A stretch of DNA of 64,000 bases from Paracyclopina nana (GCA_019096065.1 JAGUCH010000007.1:2440501-2504500); one strand, 5' to 3'; counted from the stretch's first letter, positions 1 through 13,199 are shown. A program made the numbers and translations. The notes: a model not told the origin generated them from the letters alone.

Positions 1-118
1 GGAATCCGACTCCTTGATCGCACAGCGCGAGGATTCATTTCGCGCAACTCCTTTTTCGCGCCCAATTTTGAGTAACGCTTCTTCTCTTTTTGATCAGGAG
101 GCCAAAGGGTCGACGGAC

Positions 119-2933
119 ATGATCAAGAAGATCATGCTCAAGGACTTGAACCCGCATGTCATCTGCCCGCTGTGCAGAGGTTACTTCATCGATCCGGTCA
201 CCATCATGGAATGCCTGCATTCTTGTAAGTCCACCATATCTTTTTATGATTTACCAAGTCAATCAAGCGGGAAAATGCACACCCGAGGGGCTGTCGAGCA
301 ACATCGAAGGGGGCAGCAGAAATCAAGTGAAAAATACTATGCTGCTGTTGGGAAAAATGCATTGTGTGCGCACGTTTACTGCAAAACTCGTTTTCAGCGA
401 AAAAACGAAGCTTCTCACGATGGCAGCGAGCTGTAAATGATAATATCAAATAAACTTCCATGGACAGGGTGTGCATGGCATTTGTCAGGACTTGACTCCC
501 GCAGACTGAGCCACCCGGTAGAGTTCACATGCACACGGAGAGTTAGCCAGCAAACTGTTTGCTCAATTAATGAGGGTGGCAATAATCAATATGCTCCTGT
601 TTTGCATTGCGCCGCAGCATTTGGGGGTTAACTTTAACTGGTTTTTTTTTGCAGTCTGCAAAACCTGCATTCTGAAGCATATCCAAATCAACAACCGGCA
701 ATGCCCCACCTGCGACAAGGAGATCCACAAAACCAAGCCGACGCTGGGCATGAAAGCGGACAAGGCTCTGCAAAATATCGTCTACAAACTCGTGCCGGGC
801 TTGTACCAAGAGGAAATGCAGAAGAGGAAGATCTTCACCCAGGAGCACGAGCCCACCAAAGTGCCGAAAGCGGAGCTGGAGAAGCACTTCTTCTTCTGCC
901 ACGACAACATCTCCATGAGCCTCGAATACTATGACAACGAGTCGAAGAGCATCGAAAACAACCCCAACAAGAGGTACTTGGCGTGCCCAGGCACCGTCAA
1001 GATCCAGCACTTGATGAAGTTCATCGTCATGAAGTACGGCCTGAACGAGGAGCAATTCGTGGTGGACGTCATCTACAACGGCGACATCATCCCGGAAGAC
1101 TACACGCTCATCGATGTGGCCTACTACTACAAGTGGGCCAAAGACAGCCCCATGAAGTTCTTCTACAGGATCTTCAAGAAGAACAAAGTCCTGCTCAAGC
1201 GCAGGAAAAGAAAGTCAAGGACAGAGGATAAAATTCCGGATCCGAAAAAGTCAAGGCCAGTGGAGGTGCCAAACAACAACAACAACAACACAAAGACGGA
1301 CAACAGTGGGAGCAAGGAGAACATCATCAAGGAGAACGGAGCGGCCAAAGATGCCTCCAAGTCTGGCAGCAAGGAAATCGTCAACGGATGCAGAGCCGTG
1401 CATGCCACAAATCCACCAAGCTTGCAGGATGAAACTGCCAAAAAAGTGGAGCTCTCATCCACGGAGACCGCCAAGGACGAGCGGCCTCCGCCAGTGCTGA
1501 AGAAGGCTGAGGAGCCTTCCAAGATGGAAATTGACGACTCCAGCAGCAGTGATGAGGAGCTGAAAATTGACTTGTCCGAGGGGGCTCCGTCAACCATGAA
1601 AAGCGAGGGAGTGAAAAAGGAGGAGAAGGAGCAGGAGAAGAAGAAAGAGGCCCCGCCGACGCTGCCTCTGCTCACCAAGGAAGAGCCCAAGTCCTCCGAG
1701 GCCAAGCCGGTCACGGACAAGGCAGTCATCAAGCCCAAGCTGACAGTTGGCAGCAACGGTCAGCCGGTGACGACAAGCAATGCAAACAAGCCAAGGAGCA
1801 ACCACAACATGCTCACCGACATTGTCAACAACCTCGCCAAGAAACAGGCGAGTACGCTGAGCAACAAAACCAAGTCGGAGACAACGAAGCCCGTGTCGAC
1901 CTTGCTCGGGGGTCAAACGACCATAACTAAGAAAGAGCCAAGCCTCAATAAAGAGCCATCGGGCGTCAAAGAGGCGGAAAAGAAGAAGAGAGAAAATCCC
2001 AAGACGACAACGACCACTACTCCAAAAGGCATTCCTTCAGGCACATCGGTCACAGTCAGATCTATGTCGTCGTCGTCATCAACTTCCGCGTCGGCAGCAT
2101 CCACGACAACCGTTTCATTCTCAAACTCGTTCAAGTCAAAGAATGGATCGATGATGGACTTTGTGCAGAGCAACAATTCCTCCTCCTCCTCCTCAAACGG
2201 GTTGAGTCCAACGAAGAAATCTTCCACACTGAGCGACTTGAGGCAGTTTCGCAAGGATAGCAATGGTGGGAGCAAAACGTCCCCTTCCAGCAATTCGTCA
2301 TCGGCCAGGTCACCCATCATTCCGTCATTGACGTTGGGCAAAGTGAAGTCGTCACCCACAAACGCGTCGTCAACCTCATCAGCGTTGTCAAAGCCCATTC
2401 CAAAAGCGAGTTGCCTGCCGCCCTCCGTCACCTCGGCCAATTCATTCTTTGCAGCTCAAGCTGCGGCGGCTGCAGCTTTGGCCGGCCTGGATCCAACCAA
2501 CCAGCTCCACTTGCTGAGGACTTTTGCATCCATGTCTCCAGCTTTGTCGCTGCCCCATCCGCTACTGTCCAATAACCAACAGCAGCTCCCGGCAAGCAGA
2601 CTCAAGCTGGTCCAGACCTCCTCGTCTGGGTCAACTGCCGGCTCCTCCTCATTGTCATCCAGGATCCCACCATCGTTGGCATCACACATTGCTCCCGAGT
2701 CGCAATGGAAAATGTTCAGCAGTGCGATGAGCAATGGGAGCAGCAATGGAAGCAGCGGCAACGGGAAATTAAGCAGCTATACAAAAGCGCTGAATCAGTC
2801 CATCAGGCAGATTCCCAACCCGTCATTGTTAACGAAGCAAGCAAACAGTGATCAAAGTCAACAGTCGCAACTTCTGCAAAGAGCTATGCAAGCTGCGGCA
2901 GCTTCTGCTGTGGCAGCAAGAACGCCACAATAA
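119..2933 (+). CDS. Psc: Polycomb group RING finger protein, Psc/Su(z)2-like
   Basis: Chromatin repressor of the PRC1 family. Coding exons are 119-224 and 655-2933; the junction joins CAT TCT T to TC TGC and restores a RING finger. About 794 aa. The RING runs from CPLCRGYF through [10 protein letters not shown] to CPTCDKEIH (residues about 15-55). A RAWUL ubiquitin-like domain follows (about 125-205: [37 protein letters not shown]). The rest is low complexity, rich in Ser, Lys, Asn and Ala, as in the long disordered tails of Psc and Su(z)2; vertebrate PCGF2/BMI1 are much shorter (about 330 aa). The ATG at 119 was chosen because a pyrimidine tract and AG at 96-97 mark an acceptor just upstream, so the earlier in-frame ATG at 14 is probably intronic. 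AATAAA follows at 2951. Psc and Su(z)2 cannot be separated by eye. Confidence 0.88.
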
Positions 2934-2950
2934 TAGTTGGTTCACATTGG

Positions 2951-2956
2951 AATAAA
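2951..2956 (+). terminator. Poly(A) signal of the Psc-like gene
   Basis: AATAAA lies 17 bases after the stop codon at 2931-2933. It is followed by about 265 bases without a gene before the UTP20 start, which must hold the UTP20 promoter. No convincing TATA box is seen there. Confidence 0.6.
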
Positions 2957-3221
2957 TCAACTGCATTAATCATGTCTAATGATTGTCTAACGAGTCGCTC
3001 ATATCATATTTCCTGAATTATTCGCACTCTTAGAGCTTCTCAGAGGCAAAATCGCCGAAAAATAGAGAGCAAATGTCAGCTCTTATAATTGCTGGAACGC
3101 TTGAAGAATGGTTGCGTGAGTTGGCACTTAATGTTCCGCTTGAAAAGTAAACAAATAGTTTTCATCACAAAACAACGTGAGTTTTCTCGCGTTATGAGTT
3201 GGCGTTAAATATCGGGTTAGC

Positions 3222-6200
3222 ATGACAGTCGGAAGCGAACACGCGATGGAAGTGGACGGAAGTCATTTAGGCAAACGCAAAATTCCTCTTGGACCAGATC
3301 CATTTGCCAATGGCAAGCGAGTGAAATTTCAGAGTTTCCCGAAAGCAACCTCGAACTTGTCCGTATCTGCCGCAGCCTCAACTCTGCCCCAGGATGAGGA
3401 TGTTGACAAACGTAAGCTCGACTTCAGATTCGTGAGAAAAAGCTTCCTGTAAGATTAATTCTTCTCAATTTAGTTGGCCATTTTGCATCAAGGCTAGAGC
3501 ATTGGAAAGACTTGAACGTCACTGATGGATTCGACAATTTCGTTCGGAAAATATATAAAATCAGCTCTAAATTAGTATTTGTCCTTCACAACAAGTAAGT
3601 GCATTAGCCATGGGCGCTAACGCTAAATATCTAATTATTGGCATTTTAAGGGAACAACTTGCCGACATATTGGTCGCCAAAATCCTCGAGGGAGACGAAA
3701 TTTTTCTAGAACCTTTGTTCGACCTCACTGCAAACTTCGCAGTTGACATTCAGCCGCACCACTTCTGGCCTTTATTCCCCAAGCTTGTTAATGCCTTCGG
3801 ACACAGCTTGCTAAAAATCAAGGATTTTCCAGAGGTCGTTCAAGCTGGATATACAGCTCTGAGCCAAATCATTCGAATGCTGCTGCGCAATGCAGATTCC
3901 ACTGGGCAAATATCTAGCTTAGAACTGCTCAAGCTATGCGTCGACGGACTTATGCAGGAGCAAAAGGGGCTGCCAAATTACTGCCACAAATTGGCCGGAT
4001 CTACTCTTGGGCAAGTGATACGGAGAAGCAAGCTAAAGAATGACTGCATCACGGTATAAAAATCCTTATTACTGGCCAATCCATTATGAGGCCAACATTT
4101 GGTTTCCACTTTTCAGTACTTGCTTGAAAAGTGTATCAAGTGCCCTGAACTGGCGGCCCACGTGCTCATGAGGGCCTTGAAGACGACAGCCAGCTCAATG
4201 GACGTTGATGCTCACTCCAATTGGGAATTCATGATTTCTTGTATTGGAATCAACAATAATTCAACCATTTGGAGCCATTTGATAAATCTCATCGCGGAAA
4301 TGCCTCATCCTAATATTGAGTCTCTTGTATCTATATTGATGCAAAATTGGATTGATGCTCTTGAAAAGGCACATCTGGACTCAATTCCGTCTAAGCTGGA
4401 GGTTGCCAACAAGATGCTTCATTTGTGCAGAGGAAAAAAGATTTTCTCCAACGTTGAAGACAAATTTGCATCCTTACTCTGCAAAGTGGTTCAGGTGTCG
4501 AGGGATGAAACAATCATCTCCAAAACGACTGTGCTCGTGAATTCCTTGTGCTCCATGGCTTCTCATGAAGCAGTCAAGTGCGTGGAGTCCATAATCAACC
4601 ATGATAGCCTGCAGGTTGACGAAAAAGTGGCCATTCTGGAGCCTCTCAGAAATCAGGACAACTTCGCCACATTTTTTCTTGGGAAAATGGTGATTGCTCT
4701 GATCAAGCACAAAAATAAGGTAAAATTGAATACGTCAATTTTGAAATTTCGTCAATCAGCTTCTAACGTTCGTCACAGGCCCATGCGCTGCAGTTGACCT
4801 CCAAGCTCTTGGCTGATTATGTGAAGAAAGCATTAAATCTTCAGCAACATGCCAATTTGAACAAGGATATTGTCATAGAGTTCTATTGCGATAACCCCAT
4901 CAGTCCAAACACGATTCCCAACAAATTGCTACAAAGGCTAAAGAAAATCTCCTCGCAAATGGTAACCGCATTAACAAAAATATTTTGAATTTGTCCCTTT
5001 CAATAATTTTATAGGATAACAATGAGCAAGAAGTTCTGCAGACCTTGTATTGCCTTTTGGCTTTTAGGCCTCTCGATCAAGAAATGGCCGTTCAGATTAT
5101 GGTTAATAGAATCATTAAGAATCCAAAATCGACAATGGAAATGGTTTTCTTAGCTGTCAAAACCTTGAGCTTCATCATGTGCCCACGCGAATTTTTCGAG
5201 GCTGTTGTGGCGAGCTCAGATTACGATTTGCTGGGCATGATTAGCTGCAGCTTAGGAGACCACGTTTTTGCTGCTAAAACTTTGGCCACCGTGGTGATGG
5301 TGGCTGTAAATAACGAAAATACTAACTGGATTCAGCGCCAAATTTTGGGACCTCTCAAAGGCCAAGCCATTGTCGAGGCCTTATTAAAGAACCTCGGCCA
5401 CCCTTGGCATAAAGTTAGATTCTGGACACTCGTCTGTCTCACGGGAATCCACCCAAAAATCCAAGCCTTTGGGGAAATGCTTGCAGCTGAACAACTGGAT
5501 GCCAATTTGCAGACTTACCGTGACCGAGTGAAACACTTGACCAATTTAAGGCTTGACTCGCTGACTATGGCCAACGCACCAAACGACATTCAGCAGGGAG
5601 CCTTTTGTTTTTTGTTGGCCCAATTGACATTGAACTTCAAGCTCATGTGGGAGCCCACGCAAATTGTAGTGCAATCGTATGGCAAATCTGAGAATTTGGA
5701 GCCAACTTATTGGACCTCGTGGCTGGAAATGTTCAAAGTAGCAAATTTAAAATCTGCGTCGAAATCGGAAAAAGATACTTCTGGGTAATTACCTTTATGA
5801 TTATTGTAAATTTGATCACGTGTGCTTACATTGTATTTGTCAGGCCTGCCGACGATGCTCCGAGCATCGATTTTTGCAATTGGAGGAATCTGCTGCTGCA
5901 GACTTTGGGTTCATGCCCATCGCTAGTAAGGATAGCAGAGAAAAATAATGCCATTATCTGCCACGAGTTTATTGAAGTGTTCTTGCGTTGCGAAACGCAA
6001 AGCTCCGATGGGTCTGGTCTCCTCGCCTTTCTCACCTTGTTTGGAAAATTCCACAACTTGCAGAGCATGTCCAGTTTTGAAAAGGTCAAATCAGTGGCCC
6101 AGCATTGTTTGGGACATTATTTAGGCAAAAATCGAGAGGCTGCCGTTACATTCTTCACCGCAGCCTTTAAAGAGCTGCGGCAACATAAAGTGAGTATCTA

Positions 6201-9200
6201 CGTTTCGAACGAAGCGGAAACGTGTGACGCCACTACTATTTTCAAATTTGAATTTACTCTCCTTGATTGAATGCTTAGCACCATTACAATGTCGGGTTTT
6301 CCTCTTCCGGGGCCTAATAGCAATGCATTATGTTCCATCATGGCCATTTCCTTAAAGCAAACATATGGGCAATTTAAGCAGCAACATGCATGATACTTTT
6401 GTCGAAATATGGCTCGTAGGTGCAGTCCATTACATTGATTTATCTTTCTAGGACATTTTTATTAGCCTTGTCGATGCCAAAAAATGGAAGCTAACTCTGA
6501 CGTCTTTGCCAGTAGAAATTGTGAATTCGTCAAGCCCAAAGATTTGGATGCTTTTAAGCCTCATCATTGGTGCCAAACTGAAGCAGACTTCCAGGGAGAA
6601 ACGCAAAGCTCAAATGGCTGACAGAAAATTCATCGTTCGAGTGATATTTCAAGTCTTGGGACAAGCCAAATCAGTGGAGTTCATCCATGACTTTGTGTCC
6701 AAAGAGGCGCCATTTTTGGCGAGCGAAAATATTGAAGGCGACAATGCCTTGGATAAAGTGAAAAAGTTGGGCATGATTTTTGACGTGCTTACCATCTCAG
6801 CCCAGAGCGCAGGAGGTGTGCACAATGTGTTTAAGGACATCCTTAAAGTGGTGATCTGTGAAGGCCAACTTTTGATAAAGACTCAACGTAATGCGCCTTT
6901 GCTCCTCGCCAAGCCTCGGGCCAAGCTTATGGAGCACGTTCTTATGGTGATACTTCGTACCAAGCTTTTTTCCCCTTTCTTGAAACAAACTAAATTGTGT
7001 GATATTTCAGAGCTTTCAAACGCTTCGGGAGTGCGAGTGGTCGCGGGAAGACTTCAGCAATGTGCTCAAAAATTGCGTCTGGCCAATCCTTGATCCGGTT
7101 ACATCATCCACTGAAGAAAACGCGAAGAAAATCCACTTTCTGGCCAAAATTCCTGTTCTTTTCCTCTGCTGGATTGAGGTCGACCAATATTTGCATCTGT
7201 TTTTCGAAAAAATCCAGGTGATTATGATGAGAGAGTAGTTTGGATATGAGGAATAATTTATACATGCTGAGTCGGATAGGCTTCTAGCGTGCAGGAACCT
7301 ATTAGTTGAGCTGGTACCTGTCCCTAATCCATGGTATATTTCATACCAGATTTAGATAAGCTACTTAACAAAAAGACCAGCATTTATTGGAAATGCTTTT
7401 ATCGTGTAATTGAGGCGCTTTCGTTTTTACAGCCTTGTTCTATCACATTGATTTGAGAGAAAACCTAACCTAGACCTCGTCAACCACCCCTAAACCTATA
7501 TATTTTCTGAAAGCTCTTGTCTCAAGGGTTCGTTTGGTGGTAATTTTAAAATCCTGGCCTGGCGCTACCCATAACATAAAATTTTGAAAAACTTCTAGCT
7601 CAGTACCACTTTGTTTTATTGCTATCACGCATTTCAATAACCCCCAGCAAAATTGAGAGATCTAACTTTTTTAATTGCATAAGCAAGTTGCTAGGACGGC
7701 CGGGAAAAGAGATACAGAGGGACAATTTTTCAAGTAGCAATACATTTGTAACAGCTTAATATAAAGTTAGGCACTCCATATCTCCTTTCCTAACCATTCT
7801 AGCGATTTGCTTATAAAATAAAAAAAAGTTAGCCCTTTTGATTTTATGAGGGGAGTTTGAAGCTCTATTCAGCGAAAAATACGCGCCGAATAGAGCTAGA
7901 GGTTTTTTAAAGTTTTATGTTATGGGAAGCGCCAGGCCAGGATTTTTTAACTACCCCCAAACAAACCCTTGGGACATAAGCTTTCAGAAAATATATAGGT
8001 TTAGGGGTGGTTGACGAAGTCTAGGTTAGGTTTTCTCTCAAGTCAATGTGCTATTAAACACCATATTATGTTAAAGCTCATATTTAAGAGGCAAATTTCT
8101 GTGCTACCCGACACGATGCTCAAGGCACTGTTTACGTGGGCTCATAACTCGCGAGTTTTCACTCTTTTGTTAATGTCATTACGCTAAGAGGCGGCAGTGT
8201 TAAGGAAATTAACCGTTCGAAGTCTTCTTTTAGCTTTTTAAAAAATAATCCATGAAAAGCTTTGAAGGCTTTCGTGAATGTTGATCAGGTTTAGACAGTT
8301 ATATAGCTTTGAGGATGACCTTTTTGCCTCAATAATTTTTACAATTCAGCCACAAGCCTAACTTCTGTGTGGCCCATTAGCCAAAGGCCGGCTAGTGACA
8401 GTTCCTGTTAATTATGCTTTTGAATTTTTTTCCGTTCCATGCTCTTCTTATGATCATGTTCGTGTAATACTATAGGGTGAACGAAACATTGGGTCATGGA
8501 TCTGCAAGTCTGCCCTTGGGTCGAAAGATGTTGAGCCAACTTTCAAAGACAAGATGTTGAATACTGTTTGTGAGCTTGCGCTCAAGATATCAGAGTCCGA
8601 GGACGCAAACCTTATGACTGCAGCCAAAGAGCTACTCTTGCCAGCCATTGCAGAAAGTTGCAAAGATTGGTTGATGAGGGGCAAAATCTGCGTGGATAAA
8701 AACTCGGTGAAAAGATTGAAGGCCTTGTCTGTCGGAGCAAAGGCCAAGATCTTTACAGAAGAACTGATGTGCTTTTTCAGCAAGAAAATGTTTGAGTTGG
8801 CTCCAAAGTGGAAAGGCCAAGTTCAAACTGAGGCCCTCGTTTTGCTCAACTGTCTAAGTGGTCTGGTCGACCATAACGTGGCCTTATCGGCCTTCAGGCT
8901 ATTGTCTTCTATCCAAGGTCGAGATGGGCGAAACCTAGCTGCTCAATTGCTGTTCAAGAGTTTGGACAACCCCGAGAAGAAAGTGAGGCTCAACGACAAC
9001 TTGCTATTGAACGAAGAATACAAAAAGTTGTTTATTGACAGTGAGTAGCATAGCATGTTATAATTTAAGTATGAGTTAGCAGTTTGAGCTCTTCTCGCAG
9101 TATGGTCCTCTGGAGCTTAGTTTTCTTTTTGCCACTCTCCTCGGGGTTTGGCATCGCCATTAATTTCTGCACTAGCGGATTGTCGACTAGTTCCGCAACT

Positions 9201-12200
9201 TTGATGATGTTGCGAACTTCTCGTGCAACTCCAAAAGTGTGTCTTAAAACCCACGAAATTTGCACTGCATCAAGGAGGCCCAGCTAAGAAAAGTTGGGAG
9301 AAATTCATTAGAATCCTGTTAATGGCCGCGCGTGTTCTCTAGCTCATGACTTTTCTTAATGAAACGGCTTTTCGTATAAACCTTGCAATAACTTGGCACC
9401 GCAGAAAACTTTTTGGAGGCAAAGTTGTATACTTTTAAGCGGATTATAGTTACCTTCAGCTCTAGCAGTCGGTGCTTGCTCCCGTGCAAGTGGAGAAGAT
9501 GGCGGGTTGCCGGGGGTCGTGCCTGCGTAGACACTACGGCAAGCACCAAGAAAACGGCCAAGATTTTGTAGGATCTTGACATGTTGATCAATGTCAGAAT
9601 ACTGATGAATCTTCGATATTTACACGTTGCTTTTATACCTGTCTTCTTTTCAGATTTCAGCCTCGTCAATTTTCTCTTTATGTTTCACTTCGGAGCCTCC
9701 GAGGTTATTCTCTCTGAAGCTGAATTCGCCGAACGGAACGCGGCTGGCATCTGTGTGCGTGACGTCCTTCGTCGCGCCAAGGCCAGCATGAAGGCCGAGG
9801 AGTATCATCAGGTGGCCAACCAAGATATCATACCTGTGCTCACCAAAGGTTTGATGGCGAAAAACGACCGCGTGCATAGTGAATTCATCATGATCTTGGT
9901 CGAGGCCATGGACGATCAGGGCCAACTTGGCTCTATCATTGGCCTCAGCGGTCTCCAAAATGACTCGCGCATTGAGGACGAGACCAACTTCTTGGACAAT
10001 ATGAAGCACATCCAGAAGCACCGCAGAGGCCGTGCCATGCGGCGTCTTTTGAAGGAGGATCTTGGCGTGCTGAATCCGGAACTCTGCCAGTCCATATTGT
10101 TGCCAATAATACGCTCATACATTTTTAATCCGGATTATGTGCAACTTGCCGAAATTGTCAATTCCGCTATATCTGCTATCGGCGTGATGGCATCCAAGCT
10201 GTCTTGGAAGAACTACTCGAAGCTGCTCCAGCAATACCTCTCGCAAAAGCCTCTAGAGCCTCCGTTCCAGAAGCAGCGCATCAAGGTCCTCGCAGCCATT
10301 CTTGACAATTTCCACTTCACCGATGAGGCCACTATGGGAAAAGCCAAGGCCATGCTGGAAAGGCTGCTACGGAAAAAGTCCACCACAGGTAACATGACCT
10401 TTTTCAAGGATGGCGTGGAGGAGACGAAGGCTGCAGACTTGGCCTTGTACGTGCCCATCATGAAGATTTTGATGCTGTTGCCCACCGAAGAGTTGAACAA
10501 TCACGTGTCCACGTTGATCGTAACCGTGGCTGGACAATTACGGTCGAGAAAGCTTGAGGAAAGGCAGTTGTCACGATCAATTTTATGCGAGATGTCTATT
10601 ATACTGGGGCCGCACTACTTGCCCCACACAATATCTGTGCTCAAGGCCCAGTTACAGAGGGGCTACCAAGTGCACATTTTGGTCTACACGCTCCATTCCA
10701 TTCTGGCGGCAATGACAAAAACAGAAGATTTATTGGCTAAAGGAGCGCTGGATCCGGCACTTGACATCATTATGGATATGGTGCACGATGAGCTCTTTTC
10801 CAATTTGAACGAGGAGAAGAAAGTGGCTGCTCTGGTCAAAAAAACTGCAGAGGCAAGAAAGACCGTTGGATTTGGCATCCTGGGCATCGTGGCATCAAAC
10901 ATAAGCAAATCCATGATAGCCTCTATGTTGAAGCAACTGATCGGAGGGGTGCGAAAGTCTCAGTCAAGTTTTGAGTCGGGGCAGAAAAGGGCCAAAGCTA
11001 TCAGGAGCATTTTGGATGGTCTTCTCAAAAACAAGGAGCTGACTAGGCCAGACTACTTGAGCTTAGGGTATGGCCTTCTGAGCGGAAAAATTGCAAACAA
11101 GCATAAGAATCTGGATGAATTGGCTTTTGGCCTGTTGCATGCTGCAGCCAATCCAGGCAGCAACGATTCTCCATTGGATGCCAGTGAGGTCCAGCCCCTT
11201 TTGGAGTACTTGGTTCAGGGTCTGGAGTGCAAGGATGTGGCCACCTCCGGTGCTTGTCTCAAGTTCATAGTGGCCATCACTCAGCAGTCCAAGGCTGTTG
11301 TTGATCAGCTGCTAGCCTTCAAAGACTTCATCGAGCTGGTGTGGAAAAAGTGCCAAGTGCATTCCAAGATGAAGCACAGCAGTAATACGTACGGCCTTTC
11401 TTGCCAGGCCTTGAAGAATCTGATTAGTTTGAATACAAGCTATCAATTCAGCACTGAACGCATCAAGACCATCTGTTTGTTTTTCAAGGTGAGCTATTAT
11501 ACCTAAGTCTGAATCATTAGTGTTGGCCATCGAAAAGAAATAATAATTATTGCATTTTTTGTTAAGGGTACTCTTGAGGACTCGAGTGAGGACAAGTCTG
11601 CGATGCAGTTGATCGGGTTGCTCTTGTTCAAATACTACCGCGATGAAGCCTTAGAGCCCTACCTCAAGCTGCTTTGTTCGAGTGGCCTCAAATGCCGCGA
11701 CGAGGCCGCCTTTGAAGTGTCGAAAGCCATATTGTGGAGAATTGTTCAACGACACGCCGTTTGCTTCTCCCTTGCCTTGTCCTTCTACGCTGTCAACATT
11801 GATATCACAGACGAGAGAGGTACGCCCAAAATTAGACCACGCACACACAAAAAAGCACTCCCGCCCCGCCTCGTCGAGCTGCCCTACTTTTTTCGGCATC
11901 ATTATGCATTTTTTGTCGTTCCCTCGCGACCAGCTTTTGACGTGCTTCTTCTTGTGAGGAGGCGAATCGAAGGGAGGCAAAAAATGAACGCGTAGTATTC
12001 GAAATGGTCGTTAGCTAGTGAAGCTTCAGCAGAAAAAAACCTGCAATTTCACTTAGTTGTCAAACCTCTGAACAGCATTGGCCAGAGCGGGAAATAGCGT
12101 AGGGATAGGTTTTCTGCCGGTTGTTCCACGCGATAATAAATCTTTCTTTTCCCCTGCAGCTCGCCATCGGTCTGTCCTCATGTGTCATTATCTGCTTGAG

Positions 12201-13136
12201 AAAGGCGAGGAGGCGAGCACGTTGGCCAAGTACGACACCAAGGGCCTCTTTTTGCACGCGGTAGCCACATACTTCGAGGAAGAGTCTTCCAGATGCAAAG
12301 CCGCTCTCGAGGACCTCATCAAGGCAATTTCGCGGAAGAAAAAGGCCGTCGTCGCCGGCCTCATCCTCGACTGGCTGACGGCCTCCGAGGTGATCCACGT
12401 GGGCATTGGAGCAAAAATCGCCAGCATGGTTGTTTCCGACGACGAAAAGACATTTGGCCTGCCCGGCTCGTTTAAAAAGGCCAATTTCCTGGCGCGGCCG
12501 CTACAACTAATTGAGCAGGACGAGGTGGATGCCCAATATGGTGCTGCCATTACTTACAGCCTTCAATTGCTAAGAAAGCTCGTAAAGACTTCTGAGGTCG
12601 TTCTCGTCAAGGCCGAAATGGTGGAATCGGGCAAATTGGCCAACCTGCTGATACATTCCTGCTTGAATGTGCGACGCGAGGCCATCGGCTTGTTAAGAGA
12701 CCTGTTAAAAGTGGAGGCCGCCGCAGTGGCCTCGGAATGGAGGCACATGCTGGACAATCTGTGTGAGGTCGCGAGGTCCGAGCCAAATTTGGATTACGAG
12801 GACGATCTTGTTGATTGTTTGGCAGGCATTGCTGCCTTTGTTATGACTCTTGATGAGGATAAATTGGTTAAGGCGTTGCTGAAGAAGACCAGAGCCTTCT
12901 TCTCTCACGAGAAGATCAACGAGCCAAAAGAGTGGACGAGGCGGAGGCTTTACTACAATTTTGTGCTCAAGGTGCTCCACAAAATACAAGACGCGTGCAG
13001 CAACACCAGCGGTGCTCTCATATTCGTGAATATGATGCGAAAAAATTTGCTCAAGGATCGTAACCAGGCGGCTCTTGAGGAGGCCACGGCAGCTGCGCAA
13101 GAACTGTGCGAAAAAATTATAGCCACTCGCTATTGA
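3222..13136 (+). CDS. UTP20: UTP20 / DRIM, small-subunit processome component
   Basis: Giant HEAT-repeat scaffold of the nucleolar U3 snoRNP processome, needed for 18S rRNA maturation. I assemble 13 coding exons with consistent phases: 3222-3411, 3474-3594, 3651-4053, 4117-4719, 4779-4961, 5015-5784, 5844-6189, 6452-6946, 7011-7217, 8476-9040, 9654-11488, 11567-11819, 12160-13136, giving about 2315 aa. Family members are about 2500-2800 aa. Diagnostic stretches are FLDNMKHIQKHRRGRAMRR (human UTP20: FFENMKHIQIHRRARAL), LQRGYQVHILVYTLH and, near the start, KFQSF followed by LEHWKDLNVTDGF. The remainder is amphipathic helical repeat sequence. Two introns are remarkable: 7218-8475 carries a foldback element and 9041-9653 contains a complete minus-strand gene. 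Exact donor choice at 6946 (phase 0) was set by frame continuity. Confidence 0.93.
7444..8051. mobile_element. Foldback (long inverted-repeat) element in a UTP20 intron
   Basis: The left arm (about 7444-7610) and right arm (about 7885-8051) are inverted copies: ACCTAACCTAGACCTCGTCA at about 7465 faces TGACGAAGTCTAGGTTAGGT at about 8011. The ends read ATCACATTGATTTGAGAG and CTCTCAAGTCAATGTGCTAT. There is no open reading frame. A diverged partial copy lies at 31207-31575 and fragments occur near 27596-27660. It is a non-autonomous element; the superfamily was not determined. Confidence 0.75.
9031..9036 (-). terminator. Poly(A) signal of the nested gene, antisense to UTP20 exon 10
   Basis: TTTATT on the plus strand is AATAAA on the minus strand, 29-34 bases after the nested gene's stop. 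The predicted 3' end therefore overlaps the last bases of UTP20 coding exon 10 (ends 9040) in antisense. Confidence 0.5.
9065..9582 (-). CDS. Small secreted protein nested in a UTP20 intron
   Basis: Two exons on the minus strand: 9582-9454 (43 codons, phase 0) and 9283-9065, about 115 aa in all. The first exon starts MSRSYKILAVFLVLAVVSTQ, a textbook signal peptide with likely cleavage after STQA, followed by a basic, His-rich stretch (RPPATRHLLHLHGSKHR). The donor is CTGAAG/gtaact; the acceptor is cttttcttag/CTG, directly after an in-frame TAG, so the frame opens exactly at the splice site. The second exon gives an amphipathic, Lys-rich tail with the possible dibasic site GKKK. A TATAAAAG box lies about 48 bases upstream and AATAAA lies 29-34 bases past the stop, inside UTP20 exon 10 on the other strand. 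I do not recognise the family; function unknown. Confidence 0.72.
9630..9637 (-). promoter_or_regulatory. TATA box of the nested secreted-protein gene
   Basis: The minus strand reads GGTATAAAAGCAACG, 45-52 bases before the ATG at 9582. This predicts transcription starting near 9605, inside the UTP20 intron. The position fits the gene model, which was derived independently from the splice sites. Confidence 0.65.
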
Positions 13137-13167
13137 ATGGCGAAGGCAGTTGAAGTACCGTGTTTTG

Positions 13168-13173
13168 AATAAA
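13168..13173 (+). terminator. Poly(A) signal of UTP20
   Basis: AATAAA lies 32 bases after the UTP20 stop codon (13134-13136). Confidence 0.65.
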
Positions 13174-13199
13174 AAATGCTTAGAAAGACGCACGCTGGC

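Noticed and set aside
1163-1756. Minus-strand open frame across the Psc-like exon
   Set aside because: Ser/Phe/Leu-rich shadow of a low-complexity Lys/Glu/Ser coding region.
7011-7217. Reading UTP20 straight through 6946-7011 in the 6506 frame
   Set aside because: That frame gives a non-homologous end; splicing at 6946/7011 restores UTP20-like sequence (SFQTLRECEW, NCVWPILD).
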